Positions 32,869 to 43,887 are shown, numbered from the stretch's first letter. The stretch: DNA of 64,000 nucleotides from Paenibacillus chondroitinus NBRC 15376 (GCF_004000765.1 NZ_BILW01000008.1:1-64000), one strand, 5' to 3'. Notes: a model not told the origin generated them from the sequence alone. A program made the numbers and translations.

Positions 32869-35751
32869 TTAACCGACCGATTCTTCCAACACTTCCAACC
32901 GCTTCGCATAGTTCTCCGAGCGTTCCCGATCCCTCTCCAGGATCGGTTTCAAGTACTGGCCGGTATAGGACCCGGCCACCTTCACAACATCTTCCGGCGT
33001 ACCGGAAGCTACGATCTGACCACCTCGGCTGCCGCCCTCGGGGCCTAGATCGATGAGGTGGTCCGCCGTCTTGATTACATCGAGGTTATGCTCGATGACA
33101 AGCACGGTTTCACCGCTCTCTACGAGGCGGTGAAGCACCTTCAGCAGACGATCGATATCGTGGATGTGGAGCCCAGTTGTGGGCTCATCCAAGATATAGA
33201 TCGTCTTGCCTGTACTGCGGCGGTATAGCTCCGCCGCGAGCTTCACGCGCTGGGCTTCGCCCCCGGACAACGTCGTTGCCGGTTGGCCAAGTGTCATGTA
33301 GCCCAGCCCCACATCTAGAAGTGTAGTCAGCTTACGATGAATCCGCGGCAAGTTCTTGAAGAACTCGCAGCCGTCCTCGATCGTCATCTCAAGCACTTCC
33401 GAAATGCTTTTGCCTTTATATTTCACTTCCATGGTTTCACGGTTGTATCGTTTACCTTTGCACACTTCACAAGGCACGTAAACGTCAGGCAAGAAATGCA
33501 TCTCGATCTTAATGATGCCATCCCCACGGCATGCCTCACAACGGCCACCCTTCACGTTAAAGCTGAAGCGTCCTTTTTTGTAGCCACGTACCTTTGCTTC
33601 ATTCGTATTCGCGTACACATCACGGATGTCATCAAACACACCTGTATAGGTCGCTGGATTTGAACGAGGTGTACGACCGATTGGCGATTGGTCAATATCA
33701 ATAACCTTGTCCACGTGCTCAAGCCCAACAATTTCTTTGTGTTCACCAGGACGAACTTTCGCTCCATTCAAATCGCGTGCCAGCGTTTTGAATAGGATTT
33801 CGTTAATCAACGTACTTTTGCCGGAGCCGGATACGCCTGTTACGCAAGTAAACACACCTAATGGTACTTTAGCCGAAACATTGCGCAAATTGTTCTCTTT
33901 GGCCCCTTTGACTTCGATCCACTTGCCATTCGGTTTACGGCGCGCCGCCGGAATCGGAATGAACTTCTTGCCGCTAAGGTATTGACCGGTAAGTGAGTTC
34001 TCGTCCGCCATAAGCTCTGTTGGCGTACCTTGGGCAATCACTTGCCCCCCGTGAATACCGGCACCAGGTCCGATATCGATAATGTAATCCGCTGCCATCA
34101 TCGTATCTTCATCATGCTCAACGACGATCAAGGTGTTACCCAGGTTCCGCATATGTTCAAGCGTCTGGATCAGACGCGTATTATCCCGCTGATGCAGCCC
34201 AATGCTCGGCTCATCCAAAATATAAAGAACGCCCATTAAGCTGGAGCCAATCTGCGTCGCAAGTCGAATCCGCTGTGCTTCTCCTCCTGACAACGTCCCC
34301 GCTGCACGATGCATCGTTAAGTAATCAAGACCGACATTCACCAAGAATCCAAGGCGTGCTCTGATTTCTTTGAGAATTAGGTTCGCGATAGTAAGCTCTT
34401 TCTCGTTCAGATCTAACGTTTTGAACCATTCTTCCGCATCTCCAATGGAAAGGGAAGTCGCGTGAGCAATGTTCTTGCCATTGATCGTCACCGCAAGTGT
34501 TTCGGGTTTCAGACGCTGCCCTTTACACTTCGGACATGGCTTCGTGCTCATATAAGTCTGGATGTGCTCTCTGATGCCTTCAGAGAAGGTATCTTTAAAT
34601 CTGCGTTCCAAGTTGCGGATAATTCCTTCAAATGGAACCAGCGCTTCCTTGGTCGCTCCCATATCATTCTCGTAGCGGAAGCGGATCTTCTCCCCGCCTG
34701 TCCCATAGAGAATGACCTTCATTTGCTCACTCGACAACTCGGATACAGGGACATTGCGAGGGATCGAATAGTGATCGCAAACTGCCGCAAGAAATTGCGG
34801 ATAATAGTTGGACGTGCTGCCGGCCCAAGCTTCAAAAGCACCTTCTTCTATCGTCAGTTTCATATCAGGCACTAACAAGTCAGGATCAACAATCATCTGG
34901 CTGCCGAGTCCGTCACATTCCGGGCAAGCCCCGAAAGGCGAGTTAAAGGAGAACATCCTTGGCGCCAATTCCTCTACGCTAAAACCGCATTCCGGACATG
35001 CCAGATTCTGACTGAACATTAGCTCTTCTTTGTCGATAATGTCAACAATGACTCGTCCATTCGCGAGCTTAAGCGCAGTTTCCAACGAGTCGGCAAGACG
35101 TGTTTGCACATCGTCTTTGATCACAATACGGTCAACAACAACATCAATAGTGTGCTTCTTGTTCTTGTCGAGCTCGATCTTCTCGGAGAGGTCCATTGTC
35201 TCTCCATTCACGCGTACCCTTACAAAACCTTGTTTCTGTACGTCGGTAAAAAGTTTCGTATGCTCACCCTTGCGTCCTGAAACAAGAGGAGCCAGAATCT
35301 GAAGTTTGGTGCGCTCCGGAAACTCCATGACTCGGTCTACCATTTGTTCTACGGTTTGCGATGTAATTTCAATGCCATGCGTTGGACAATGCGGACGTCC
35401 GATACGCGCGAATAGTAGCCGCAAGTAGTCATAAATCTCCGTTACGGTCCCTACTGTGGAGCGCGGATTTCGACTTGTTGTCTTCTGATCAATAGAAATA
35501 GCCGGTGATAGTCCATCAATCGAATCTACGTCCGGCTTATCCATATTGCCTAGAAATTGTCTGGCATATGCAGATAAGGACTCAACGTATCTGCGCTGAC
35601 CTTCGGCATAAATCGTATCAAAGGCTAACGACGATTTGCCCGAGCCGCTTAAGCCCGTTAGAACTACAAACTTATCGCGCGGAATCGTGACATCGATATT
35701 TTTAAGATTATGAGCTCTGGCTCCTTTAATGACGATTTGATCTCTAGACAC
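32869..35751 (-). CDS. uvrA: Excinuclease ABC subunit A
   Basis: This 960-residue UvrA has two ABC modules, [14 protein letters not shown] near residue 30 and [13 protein letters not shown] in the second half. It has two [12 protein letters not shown] signatures and zinc-binding cysteine clusters ([26 protein letters not shown]). It recognises DNA damage and loads UvrB for nucleotide excision repair. The GTG at 35751 has GGAAGGTTACCC before it, and the protein begins [15 protein letters not shown], the family start. It lies 37 bases downstream of uvrB, so both are one operon. Confidence 0.96.
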   Translation of the reverse strand: MSRDQIVIKGARAHNLKNIDVTIPRDKFVVLTGLSGSGKSSLAFDTIYAEGQRRYVESLSAYARQFLGNMDKPDVDSIDGLSPAISIDQKTTSRNPRSTVGTVTEIYDYLRLLFARIGRPHCPTHGIEITSQTVEQMVDRVMEFPERTKLQILAPLVSGRKGEHTKLFTDVQKQGFVRVRVNGETMDLSEKIELDKNKKHTIDVVVDRIVIKDDVQTRLADSLETALKLANGRVIVDIIDKEELMFSQNLACPECGFSVEELAPRMFSFNSPFGACPECDGLGSQMIVDPDLLVPDMKLTIEEGAFEAWAGSTSNYYPQFLAAVCDHYSIPRNVPVSELSSEQMKVILYGTGGEKIRFRYENDMGATKEALVPFEGIIRNLERRFKDTFSEGIREHIQTYMSTKPCPKCKGQRLKPETLAVTINGKNIAHATSLSIGDAEEWFKTLDLNEKELTIANLILKEIRARLGFLVNVGLDYLTMHRAAGTLSGGEAQRIRLATQIGSSLMGVLYILDEPSIGLHQRDNTRLIQTLEHMRNLGNTLIVVEHDEDTMMAADYIIDIGPGAGIHGGQVIAQGTPTELMADENSLTGQYLSGKKFIPIPAARRKPNGKWIEVKGAKENNLRNVSAKVPLGVFTCVTGVSGSGKSTLINEILFKTLARDLNGAKVRPGEHKEIVGLEHVDKVIDIDQSPIGRTPRSNPATYTGVFDDIRDVYANTNEAKVRGYKKGRFSFNVKGGRCEACRGDGIIKIEMHFLPDVYVPCEVCKGKRYNRETMEVKYKGKSISEVLEMTIEDGCEFFKNLPRIHRKLTTLLDVGLGYMTLGQPATTLSGGEAQRVKLAAELYRRSTGKTIYILDEPTTGLHIHDIDRLLKVLHRLVESGETVLVIEHNLDVIKTADHLIDLGPEGGSRGGQIVASGTPEDVVKVAGSYTGQYLKPILERDRERSENYAKRLEVLEESVG

Positions 35752-35788
35752 GGGTAACCTTCCTCTCCTATGTGAAACTGAAGCCCAT

Positions 35789-37786
35789 TTAGGCTTCAGC
35801 TTTCATTTCCATAATAGCGTCACGCAGCTGTGCCGCCCGTTCGAACTGCAAATTCTTCGCAGCTTCTTTCATTTCGCCTTCCAAACGTTCGATCAAAGAA
35901 GCGCGGTCTTTCTTCGACATCTTCGCACCTTTCACATCGGTCAAGTAATCCGCCTTCTGTTCAGCTACCTTCGTAGCTTCAATGACATCGCGGATTTTCT
36001 TGGCAATCGTTTGTGGTGTGATTCCCATCTTCTCATTATGAGCTTCCTGAATGCTGCGGCGGCGACTCGTCTCACGGATGGCTTTCTCCATAGAGTCCGT
36101 AATCTTATCTCCATACATGATAACCCGGCCATTGGCATTACGCGCTGCGCGACCAATGGTTTGAATCATCGAGCGTTCCGACCGCAGGAAACCCTCTTTG
36201 TCCGCATCCAGAATGGCGACAAGGGATACCTCCGGCAAATCAAGCCCTTCCCTGAGCAAGTTAATCCCAATTAACACATGGAAGGTACCCAAGCGTAGAT
36301 CACGTAAAATTTGCATCCGCTCAAACGTCTTGATATCCGAGTGCAAATAGCGAACTTTAATGCCGATTTCTTTGAAATAATCCGTCAAATCCTCTGACAT
36401 CTTCTTCGTCAACGTCGTAACGAGCACCCGCTCGTCTTTCCGAATCCGATCTTGAATCTCCGCAATCAAATCATCGATTTGACCCTTGGTCGGTCTCACT
36501 TCAATAATAGGATCCAATAAGCCCGTAGGACGAATAATCTGCTGTGTCATATGAGGGCAATGCTCTAACTCATAAGGTCCTGGTGTTGCTGATATATATA
36601 AAATCTGGTTAACTTTCTCCTCAAACTCCTCAAACCGCAATGGACGGTTATCCAGTGCAGAAGGCAAGCGGAAGCCGTGATCAACCAGCACTTCTTTTCT
36701 AGCTCTGTCCCCGTTATACATGGCGCGAATTTGCGGCAACGTCACGTGAGACTCATCGACCATAAATAACATGTCATCAGGGAAATAATCAATCAGCGTA
36801 TATGGTGTTGCCCCGCGCTCACGGAATGTCAGCGGTCCTGAGTAATTCTCAATTCCGGAGCAGAAGCCCATCTCCTGCATCATTTCCATATCATAGCGCG
36901 TTCGTTGTTCCAATCGCTGTGCTTCAAGCAGTTTCCCCTGCTCCTTCAGCTCCGCAAGACGTTCTTCCAACTCTCGCTCAATATTCACAAGCGCGCGCTT
37001 CATGGTATCTTCGTGCGTCACAAAGTGAGATGCCGGGAAAATCGCGATATGATCACGCTCACCGACAATCTCGCCTGTCAGTACATTAATCTCCGTGATC
37101 CGCTCAATTTCGTCACCGAACAATTCAACCCTAACCGCTTGTTCACCATGTGAGGCCGGGAAAATCTCAACAACATCCCCGCGTACACGAAATGTCCCGC
37201 GTACAAAGTTCAAATCATTGCGCTGATATTGAATGTCCACAAGCCTGTGCAAAATCTCATTGCGTGATTTCTCCATCCCTACGCGTAAAGAAAGCAGCAA
37301 ATTGCCATATTCCATCGGCGAACCCAAGCCGTAAATACACGACACACTCGCAACGATAATCACGTCACGACGCTCAAATAAGGAGCTGGTCGCGGAATGG
37401 CGAAGCTTGTCGATCTCTTCATTGATGCTGGAATCTTTCTCGATGTAGGTGTCGGAGGAGGCAATGTAGGCTTCTGGCTGGTAGTAATCATAGTAACTAA
37501 CGAAATAGGAGACGGCGTTGTGGGGGAAAAACTCTTTAAATTCGCTGCAAAGCTGTGCGGCCAATGTTTTATTATGCGCAATAATCAAGGTAGGGCGGTT
37601 CAACTTCGCAATAACTTGTGCAGCAGTGAACGTTTTCCCTGTTCCCGTAGCTCCTAAGAGCGTTTGATGTCTATTGCCGGCTTGAATGCTTCGAACGATT
37701 TCTTCAATAGCTTGGGGCTGATCCCCTTGTGGAGCAAAATCAGAAACAAGCTCAAATTTCTTAGAGCTCTTAACAAGTTCACTCAT
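35789..37786 (-). CDS. uvrB: Excinuclease ABC subunit B
   Basis: This 665-residue UvrB has [15 protein letters not shown] (Walker A), [14 protein letters not shown] (beta-hairpin region), the helicase core including [14 protein letters not shown], and the C-terminal UVR motif ([20 protein letters not shown]). It is the damage-verifying subunit of excision repair and delivers UvrC. An AGGTG site precedes the ATG at 37786; a TTG one codon earlier is less likely. The upstream region carries a near-consensus promoter and an SOS-box-like site, consistent with damage induction. Confidence 0.96.
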   Translation of the reverse strand: MSELVKSSKKFELVSDFAPQGDQPQAIEEIVRSIQAGNRHQTLLGATGTGKTFTAAQVIAKLNRPTLIIAHNKTLAAQLCSEFKEFFPHNAVSYFVSYYDYYQPEAYIASSDTYIEKDSSINEEIDKLRHSATSSLFERRDVIIVASVSCIYGLGSPMEYGNLLLSLRVGMEKSRNEILHRLVDIQYQRNDLNFVRGTFRVRGDVVEIFPASHGEQAVRVELFGDEIERITEINVLTGEIVGERDHIAIFPASHFVTHEDTMKRALVNIERELEERLAELKEQGKLLEAQRLEQRTRYDMEMMQEMGFCSGIENYSGPLTFRERGATPYTLIDYFPDDMLFMVDESHVTLPQIRAMYNGDRARKEVLVDHGFRLPSALDNRPLRFEEFEEKVNQILYISATPGPYELEHCPHMTQQIIRPTGLLDPIIEVRPTKGQIDDLIAEIQDRIRKDERVLVTTLTKKMSEDLTDYFKEIGIKVRYLHSDIKTFERMQILRDLRLGTFHVLIGINLLREGLDLPEVSLVAILDADKEGFLRSERSMIQTIGRAARNANGRVIMYGDKITDSMEKAIRETSRRRSIQEAHNEKMGITPQTIAKKIRDVIEATKVAEQKADYLTDVKGAKMSKKDRASLIERLEGEMKEAAKNLQFERAAQLRDAIMEMKAEA

Positions 37787-37916
37787 CAATAATCACCTAC
37801 ACTTATTGGTAATAAATCGAACTTTTATCCTATTCATTTTCTTTTTGTAATTTCCGATAAAGAAGTTTATGGAACATGTCGTACATATATGATGGTAACA
37901 TTTGACACTCATCATA

Positions 37917-37930
37917 AGAATGTTTGTTCT
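37917..37930 (-). promoter_or_regulatory. SOS-box-like (LexA) site of uvrBA
   Basis: On the minus strand AGAACAAACATTCT resembles the Bacillus SOS box, which contains GAAC-n4-GTTC. It lies just downstream of the -10 hexamer. One position in the second half differs (ATTC for GTTC), so it is a candidate and not a certainty. Confidence 0.55.
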
Positions 37931-37939
37931 GGTTTTTCC

Positions 37940-37968
37940 ATTATACTCTTTTTAAATCTTTGATGCAA
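37940..37968 (-). promoter_or_regulatory. uvrBA promoter
   Basis: On the minus strand TTGCAT (37968-37963) and TATAAT (37945-37940) are separated by exactly 17 bases. The SOS-box-like site overlaps the expected start of transcription. Confidence 0.7.
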
Positions 37969-38079
37969 ACGGCAATATCTGTTACGGCCTGAATCCTTCA
38001 TCACGAGACACCAACACACTTTCATCAGGCCACTTGTAGGGCCCCAATTCTTTTTATGCTAAATAGGAGTGGTAAAGTC

Positions 38080-38880
38080 ATGGATTTGACAACAGTTTTA
38101 GGATTAGTCTTAGGTCTTGTAGGTTTGATTGGCGGTTACATGTGGGATGGCGGCCACATTAGTTCATTAATTATCCCAAGCGCGATGTTAATTGTATTCG
38201 GCGGAACTTTTGGAGCGGTAGCAGTCAGCTTTCCTCTTTCTATTCTCGCGAAAATCCCTAAGGCTCTGGGCATTGCTTTCAAAGAAGTAAAGAGAGATCC
38301 AGCAGCTACAATTGAAGAACTAGTAGACATGGCTTCCATTGCACGAAGAGAAGGTGTACTTGCTCTCGAACAGCGCGCTCAGGAGCATACCAATCCTTTC
38401 CTGAAAGACGGTTTGCTTATGGTCGTAGATGGAACAGATCCCGAATTGACCAGACAAATTCTCGAGCTCGAAATGGATGCCATTGAGCACCAGGTTGATA
38501 ATATGGCCAAAATATTCGAAGCTGGAGGCGGCTATGCGCCAACGATGGGGATTATCGGAACCGTTATGGGACTCATTCACGTTCTAGGCAATCTCGAAGA
38601 TCCTTCGAGTCTTGGCCCAGCCATCGCTGTTGCCTTCACAGCTACTCTATATGGGGTTATGAGCGCCAACTTAATTTATCTGCCGCTTGCGACCAAAATT
38701 AAAGTGCGCGGTAAGGAAATGGTTGCCGAAATGGAACTGATGCTTGAAGGCATTCTTGCTCTGCAAGCCGGCGAAAACCCGCAATTGATTAAGAAAAAAC
38801 TGACCTCCTTCCTCCACGAGAAATCGTCCAAAAAAGCACCAATGGTAGAGGAGGAAGCCGATTATGGCGAGGAGAAGTAA
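38080..38880 (+). CDS. motP: Flagellar stator MotA/MotP-type protein
   Basis: This 266-residue protein has four membrane helices and the MotA/ExbB pattern with GGGYAPTMGIIGTVMGLIHVL and ARREGVLAL. With MotB it forms the stator that drives the flagellar rotor by ion flow. The N-terminal DGGHISSLIIPSAMLIVFGG is more like the sodium-type MotP than MotA, so the coupling ion may be sodium. The ATG at 38080 has an AGGAG site. It overlaps the partner gene by 17 bases. Confidence 0.8.
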   Translation: MDLTTVLGLVLGLVGLIGGYMWDGGHISSLIIPSAMLIVFGGTFGAVAVSFPLSILAKIPKALGIAFKEVKRDPAATIEELVDMASIARREGVLALEQRAQEHTNPFLKDGLLMVVDGTDPELTRQILELEMDAIEHQVDNMAKIFEAGGGYAPTMGIIGTVMGLIHVLGNLEDPSSLGPAIAVAFTATLYGVMSANLIYLPLATKIKVRGKEMVAEMELMLEGILALQAGENPQLIKKKLTSFLHEKSSKKAPMVEEEADYGEEK

Positions 38881-39685
38881 GAAGCAAGAAGAGCACGTCA
38901 ATCATGAAAGATGGCTCATTACTTATGCTGACTTAATCACCCTTCTGCTCGTTTTCTTCATCATTATGTATGCAATGAGTAAGGTCGATGTTCAAAAGTA
39001 TGCCGTTCTGGCGCAAGTATTAAACCTGCAGTTCCAGAAAGCCGACTCTGTTTTGGACAAAGGACACGGCATTAGCGGCCAGATGACTCCGAAGCAAGGC
39101 GACTCCGACAGCAAGGACAAAGATTATACCAAGCAAAACTTGAACGATCAGAAGGAAGAAAAAGATAAAGCAAAACCTGACGAGAACGAGAAGGAAAAGC
39201 GCGAGAAAGAACTTCAAGATCTTTTAAAACAAGTACAAGCTTACATTAAAGATCAAAATCTGGAGGCGCAAGTATCCGCAAGCGATACAGAGCGCGGTGT
39301 AGCGATTACACTGAATGATTTGTTCTTATTTGATTTAGGAAAAGCAGATCTCAAAGGTGGCTCGGCCCCTATTTTGCAAAAGCTCGCTTCGCTCTTCCCG
39401 ACGCTAAACAGTAAGGTTAGCATTGAAGGCCATACCGATGATTTGCCGCTCGCAACCGGCTCTCCATACAAAGATAACTGGGGACTCTCGTTCGCTCGAT
39501 CCCTATCGGTGCTGCGCTATTTCAGTGATACGGCCAAGCTGGATGATAACAAATTCATCGCGACAGCCTACGCGGATACAATGCCCAAAGTTCCAAACGA
39601 CAGCGATGAGAACCGCAGCAAAAACCGCCGCGTTGAAATCATTGTCCTGCGTGATGGACTGGCTCCAACCAGTGTACCGAAATAA
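38864..39685 (+). CDS. motS: Flagellar stator MotB/MotS-type protein
   Basis: This 273-residue protein has a single N-terminal helix with the proton- or sodium-channel Asp in YADLITLLLVFFIIMY. A highly charged plug/linker follows (KDKAKPDENEKEKREKEL), then an OmpA-like peptidoglycan-binding domain (SIEGHTDDLPLAT, and ENRSKNRRVEIIV). It anchors the stator to the wall. A GGAGG site precedes the ATG, inside the end of motP. The FF after LLLV matches the MotS style. A bidirectional terminator follows. Confidence 0.82.
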   Translation: MARRSKKQEEHVNHERWLITYADLITLLLVFFIIMYAMSKVDVQKYAVLAQVLNLQFQKADSVLDKGHGISGQMTPKQGDSDSKDKDYTKQNLNDQKEEKDKAKPDENEKEKREKELQDLLKQVQAYIKDQNLEAQVSASDTERGVAITLNDLFLFDLGKADLKGGSAPILQKLASLFPTLNSKVSIEGHTDDLPLATGSPYKDNWGLSFARSLSVLRYFSDTAKLDDNKFIATAYADTMPKVPNDSDENRSKNRRVEIIVLRDGLAPTSVPK

Positions 39686-39687
39686 GC

Positions 39688-39735
39688 AAAAGACCCTACC
39701 TCCTAATTTTAGTGAGATAGGGTCTTCCTTTTTTA
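39688..39735. terminator. Bidirectional terminator after motS and minJ-like gene
   Basis: AAGACCCTACCTC...GAGATAGGGTCTTCCTTTTTT makes a strong stem with flanking A- and T-runs. It ends motS from the left and the convergent PDZ-protein gene from the right. Confidence 0.85.
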
Positions 39736-41016
39736 CATCGATTTCGTCGAATCATTTTTCAGCAAACCAGTTAATTTCCCTCGCAAATAAGAAAATAGAT
39801 GCACAGGTCTATGCTCTGTGAAATACAAAGCCTCTTGGTCCGGAGCTAAAATAATGCCTAGTTGGTGATGATCGCCGTTAAAGATTGCCCGCTGCAGAAA
39901 GCGAACCTCGCCTTCCTCATTCAAGATTTCCAGTTTACAGAAAGCCGAGTTCAGCCCCATAGCTAAATGCAAATCAGACTTTGTCTTAATTTTGTAGCCA
40001 TTTACTTTATGAATGATTTCACCCGTTTGGATCCCTATTTCCTGCGCAGGGCTGTTGGGAACAACGGAGAGCACCATAAGTCCTCGTGTTGAATGGACAT
40101 AGAAAGGAATTTGCTTCTCTTCCGTCCATTGGTTATAGCGAATCAATCCCTCATGCAGCACTATGCTTAACAAAGCCCCTAATAGTACAATCGCCGACCA
40201 AAAATGCGCAGCAACCGCGGCAACCAGCAAAATTATGCCGTATAAGTAGAGCAGATTCGCACTTGAGCGTGCTTGCTTACGAGGCAGCTTCGAGATCGTT
40301 AATTCCGTGAATCCGATCATCGCCGGGAATGCAAGCAAGGTCCATCCTGAGGCGAGGTTCGCACCGAACAAAGTTGTCCAAGGTAAGCTTATGTCGCTAC
40401 CACCCGTCAAAGGCACCAGCAAAAATAACGGCACAGGCCAGAAGCCTTGCAGCTGCTGCCCTCCGATGATTTGACCGCGTTTACCCTCGAGAAATAACGG
40501 CGTCGCCATACGCGCTCCTTGGAAATGAGCAAGCATCCCCTCGAGCAGATGAAGAACAGCTACAATGGCCAGCAAAGAAGGAATATCCGCATGCCTGACG
40601 ATATCCAACATCGGCAATGTCTCTTTCAGACTAGCCATATCCGGAATCCATGACAAGATCACTTGGGCAGCTCCCAGGATGCCAACGGCGTAGGCCAAAC
40701 AAAGGAATCTCACTCTGAGCAGGACTAGGATAACCGTGATAACCCATAATAAAATAACCACATCAAATTGAATGTTTACGCCTACGAACAGCAAAAGTAC
40801 AGAGGCACACAGCCCCCCAATCCATCCCCAAAAGACCGTTCGCCACGTCTCATTGAGCAGAGAATGCAGGCGTGTATGAAATAACTTACGTTCCATTTGA
40901 ATTTGCTTTCGATAATGCAGCACGATAAATAAAACACCTATATAGTAGAAAGGATTCGCAAACAGCTGCCCTACCGCGTGAAGCAGCCTCTCCAAGAGTT
41001 GAATCAGAACATCCAT
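39733..41016 (-). CDS. minJ: PDZ-domain polytopic membrane protein, MinJ-like
   Basis: This 427-residue protein has seven or so membrane helices and a C-terminal PDZ domain (GLMVLSVVPNSPAQEIGIQTGE). In Bacillus subtilis the same neighbourhood (ctpB, ftsEX, uvrAB) holds minJ, which bridges DivIVA and MinD to place the division site. The layout and position agree, but sequence identity is not measured here. A GAGGAG site precedes the ATG at 41016. The gene faces motS. It is probably a topological determinant of cell division, possibly also of motility. Confidence 0.7.
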   Translation of the reverse strand: MDVLIQLLERLLHAVGQLFANPFYYIGVLFIVLHYRKQIQMERKLFHTRLHSLLNETWRTVFWGWIGGLCASVLLLFVGVNIQFDVVILLWVITVILVLLRVRFLCLAYAVGILGAAQVILSWIPDMASLKETLPMLDIVRHADIPSLLAIVAVLHLLEGMLAHFQGARMATPLFLEGKRGQIIGGQQLQGFWPVPLFLLVPLTGGSDISLPWTTLFGANLASGWTLLAFPAMIGFTELTISKLPRKQARSSANLLYLYGIILLVAAVAAHFWSAIVLLGALLSIVLHEGLIRYNQWTEEKQIPFYVHSTRGLMVLSVVPNSPAQEIGIQTGEIIHKVNGYKIKTKSDLHLAMGLNSAFCKLEILNEEGEVRFLQRAIFNGDHHQLGIILAPDQEALYFTEHRPVHLFSYLRGKLTGLLKNDSTKSM

Positions 41017-41039
41017 AACTATTCCGGTCTCCTCGATAT

Positions 41040-41083
41040 AAAGAAATAGGAAGGCTGCCGAAGCACCCTTCCTACTCTATTTC
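41040..41083 (-). terminator. Terminator of ctpB
   Basis: On the minus strand AAATAGAGTAGGAAGG...CCTTCCTATTTCTTTAT is an imperfect hairpin with a T-rich end, about 60 bases past the ctpB stop. Confidence 0.75.
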
Positions 41084-41141
41084 GACTGCGAGGGCTCATT
41101 TTCCTGCCTTGCGCTGCGAATTTCCAATATCTCACTAACAA

Positions 41142-42668
41142 TTATTTCCCGAGTTGCTTTTGAATTTGCGCAATTGCGGCCTTCAACTGCAAATCGTTCT
41201 TAGGCTCGCGAATTTGCTCCAATAGCAGCTTCTCGATTTTGTTCGCGGTTTCCGTATCGACTTCACCCGTCATCGGCAAGCTGTTCGTCCGTTGGAAAGC
41301 TTTCACGGCTGTCGTTGTTTTCTCATTGAAGTAACCGTCGGAACGTTCCGGGTTAAAACCAAGACCTGCGAGCATCAGCTGCAAATTTTTCACATCATCG
41401 CTCGTCATATCTTGTTTAAGCGCAGTTTTCTTGGAAAGCGGCGCCGCTTTGAAATAAGCCGGTTGTTCTACGGCGATATCCGGTTGAATACCTGTTTTGT
41501 GAATCCAATTGCCATTCGGCGTCAACCATTTGTAGACGGTCATCTTAATGTTGCTGCCATCGCCCATTTCCTTCTCAAAAGTGACTTGAACCGTCCCTTT
41601 ACCGTAAGAAGTTTCACCGACAATTTTACTTCCGACCGCTTCTTGGAAAGCACCTGCCAAAATCTCCGAAGCACTGGCGCTGCCCTTATTGATCAATACC
41701 GTAACCGGATAATTCTTGCCTGTCCCTGTCGATGGCGTCGGCTCCCGCTTGCCATCCCGATTTTCCACTTGAACAATCGGTTTGCCGCTTTTCACAAAAG
41801 GATTCACGATGTCGACAACGACGTTCAAAAGACCGCCCGGGTCATTACGAACATCGATAACGAGTCCCTTCATCCCTTTGGCTTCAAGGTTTTTCAGCTC
41901 TTCAGCAAAGCGTACAGCCGTATTAGAAGAGAATTGGCGAATCTCAATTTTCCCTATTTGATCCTGCATCATTTCTCCGTAGACGGTTTCCACATCAATA
42001 TTATCGCGGACGACGATTACTTGAACCGGATCACCCGCTCCTTGACGAAGAAGATCAAGCTTCGCTTGTGTTCCTTTCGGACCACGAATCTTCATGACCG
42101 CTTGGTTAAGCGTCAAACCATCCAGCTTTTCTCCGTTCACCGAGAGGATGACATCTTTGGCTTGAATACCTGCTTTCTCCGCTGGAGAGCCCTTAATTGG
42201 GGAAACAATGACGAACTTGCCTTCCTCAATTGACACCTCAGCCCCTATCCCTTGAAAAGAGGACGTAATACTTTCATCGAACTGCTTCGCTTCCTTCTGA
42301 TCCATATAGACCGTGAACGGATCTTCCAGAGATTCTAACATGCCGTTGATCGCACCGTTAACGAGCTTATCATGATCCGGCTGTTTCAAATATTTGCTTT
42401 CAATCAGTTGAAAGGTTGTAGAAATTTTACTCAAATCCTTGCTCGACAGTCCTGCCGAAGATCCTGTTGAGTCGGCTGCACTACCCGCTGGCTGCTCACT
42501 CCGCCCCCATGTGAAGGATGGATCGACTACCGTCAATGTCACAATACTACTTGCAAACATAGCTAACAATACAAAAACAATGACCGTGCGCCCTTTGAAT
42601 TGCAAAGCGTGATTCACCACCTTTTTCCTAAAACCCATTCGGGTTCGCTTGTTTGTAGTATATGACAA
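41142..42668 (-). CDS. ctpB: Carboxy-terminal processing protease (S41) CtpB-like
   Basis: This 508-residue secreted protease has an N-terminal membrane helix (VIVFVLLAMFASSIVTLTVV) and a PDZ domain (GIGAEVSIEEGKFVIVSPIK). The S41 core has its catalytic Ser in NKGSASASEILAG and Lys in SYGKGTVQV, and a C-terminal peptidoglycan-binding domain follows (LQLMLAGLGFNPERSDGYFN). CtpB in Bacillus cleaves membrane-linked substrates during sporulation. The TTG at 42668 with GGGAAGAGC upstream is the likely start; an ATG ten codons later has no site. The promoter lies in the 28-base gap to the M23 gene or further upstream. Confidence 0.85.
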   Translation of the reverse strand: MSYTTNKRTRMGFRKKVVNHALQFKGRTVIVFVLLAMFASSIVTLTVVDPSFTWGRSEQPAGSAADSTGSSAGLSSKDLSKISTTFQLIESKYLKQPDHDKLVNGAINGMLESLEDPFTVYMDQKEAKQFDESITSSFQGIGAEVSIEEGKFVIVSPIKGSPAEKAGIQAKDVILSVNGEKLDGLTLNQAVMKIRGPKGTQAKLDLLRQGAGDPVQVIVVRDNIDVETVYGEMMQDQIGKIEIRQFSSNTAVRFAEELKNLEAKGMKGLVIDVRNDPGGLLNVVVDIVNPFVKSGKPIVQVENRDGKREPTPSTGTGKNYPVTVLINKGSASASEILAGAFQEAVGSKIVGETSYGKGTVQVTFEKEMGDGSNIKMTVYKWLTPNGNWIHKTGIQPDIAVEQPAYFKAAPLSKKTALKQDMTSDDVKNLQLMLAGLGFNPERSDGYFNEKTTTAVKAFQRTNSLPMTGEVDTETANKIEKLLLEQIREPKNDLQLKAAIAQIQKQLGK

Positions 42669-42696
42669 GCTCTTCCCGTTTTATAACCAAGTTGTC

Positions 42697-43887
42697 CTAT
42701 CGCAAGAACGGTTTAGGATCGGTCGGAGTTTCGTTCAGCCTAACCTCGAAATGCAGATGGTTTCCTGTCGATTGCCCTGTTGAGCCAACTCCGGCAATCT
42801 TCTGCCCTCGTTTGACTGTATCGCCGACTTTGACATAGATACCATCGTTCATAATATGGCCATACAGTGTCCATAATCCATTGCCGTGATCGACGATAAC
42901 GCAGTTCCCGTAACCGTTCATCCACGAAGCATAAATGACGGAGCCGTTCTCCGCTGCAAGAATGCTTGTCCCTTTTGGAGCGCCTAGATCGATGCCCTTA
43001 TGATTCTCTGCCTTACCTGTAACGGGATTAATCCGGTTAACAAAATCCGACGTAAGCGGCGCTTGCGCTGCCAGAGGGTAACCTAACTTGCCTCCGGCAT
43101 AAGTGAAAGGAGACTTCGCTTTGGTCGCAGCACGTTTCTTCGCTTGAAGATCCGCCTCTTGCTTCGCCAATTGCGTAATTAACTTATCGCTCTCTTCCGA
43201 AATATCTTCAAGCGTCTTCTCCTGCTTCGTAAGCGAAGCAATTTTGACTTCTTTCGCTTTCTCCTTAGCCTGCAGATCATCTCTTAATGCATCCGCATCT
43301 GCGTAGAGCTTTTTGACCTTTTCGAGCTGCTGCTCGGTCTCTTCCTTCTTCTTAGCAACAATCTCTTTATCTTTCTTATTTGCTTCTAGTACGACTTTAT
43401 CTTGATTTACAATAGATTTCAAAGCCTCAATCCGGTTCAAGAAATCAGAAAAGCTAGTAGCGCTCAGAACCACGTCCATATAGGAAACAAAACCGTTCAT
43501 ATACATCAAACGCACGCGGGATTTCAGCATTTGGTCGCGACTTTCTACCCGTGCTATCGCCTCATCCAGCTGTTTCCCGTTTTCCTCCAACGTATCGGTA
43601 ACTTGATCGATTTGCTCGTTCAACAGCGTAAGCTTTTTACTGGCTTCATTGACTTGTTGGACAAGCGTATTCATATCCTTGGTGGCTTGGTCTTTCTCAG
43701 AATGCACTTTATCTATCTGATTCTCGGCGTCTTTCGCCTTCTGCTGCGCTTCTGCCTTCTGTTTCTTAAGTTGAGTCAACTGCTGATCGATCTTATCCGT
43801 TGTGGATGCGGCATAACCTGCATATGGCACCGCTAGCGAAGCGGCAATCCCAAATGACATCACCAAGGGTAGAATCTTCTTCTTCAA
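42697..43887 (-). CDS. Coiled-coil M23 murein hydrolase (PcsB/EnvC-like partner of FtsEX)
   Basis: This 396-residue secreted protein has a signal peptide (ending PYAGYA) and a long coiled coil (about residues 30-250, rich in Lys, Glu and Gln). The C-terminal LytM/M23 domain retains NHKGIDLG, YGH and NHLHFEV. The HxxxD and HxH zinc residues are complete, so it should be catalytically active, unlike EnvC. FtsEX opens such coiled-coil hydrolases at the septum. It lies downstream of ftsEX in the same direction with only a repeat-rich gap of 282 bases. The ATG at 43887 has AGGAGG upstream. Confidence 0.85.
   Translation of the reverse strand: MKKKILPLVMSFGIAASLAVPYAGYAASTTDKIDQQLTQLKKQKAEAQQKAKDAENQIDKVHSEKDQATKDMNTLVQQVNEASKKLTLLNEQIDQVTDTLEENGKQLDEAIARVESRDQMLKSRVRLMYMNGFVSYMDVVLSATSFSDFLNRIEALKSIVNQDKVVLEANKKDKEIVAKKKEETEQQLEKVKKLYADADALRDDLQAKEKAKEVKIASLTKQEKTLEDISEESDKLITQLAKQEADLQAKKRAATKAKSPFTYAGGKLGYPLAAQAPLTSDFVNRINPVTGKAENHKGIDLGAPKGTSILAAENGSVIYASWMNGYGNCVIVDHGNGLWTLYGHIMNDGIYVKVGDTVKRGQKIAGVGSTGQSTGNHLHFEVRLNETPTDPKPFLR

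Noticed and set aside
41292-42233. 313-codon plus-strand open frame over ctpB
   Set aside because: Antisense shadow of CtpB with no ribosome-binding site or recognisable motif.
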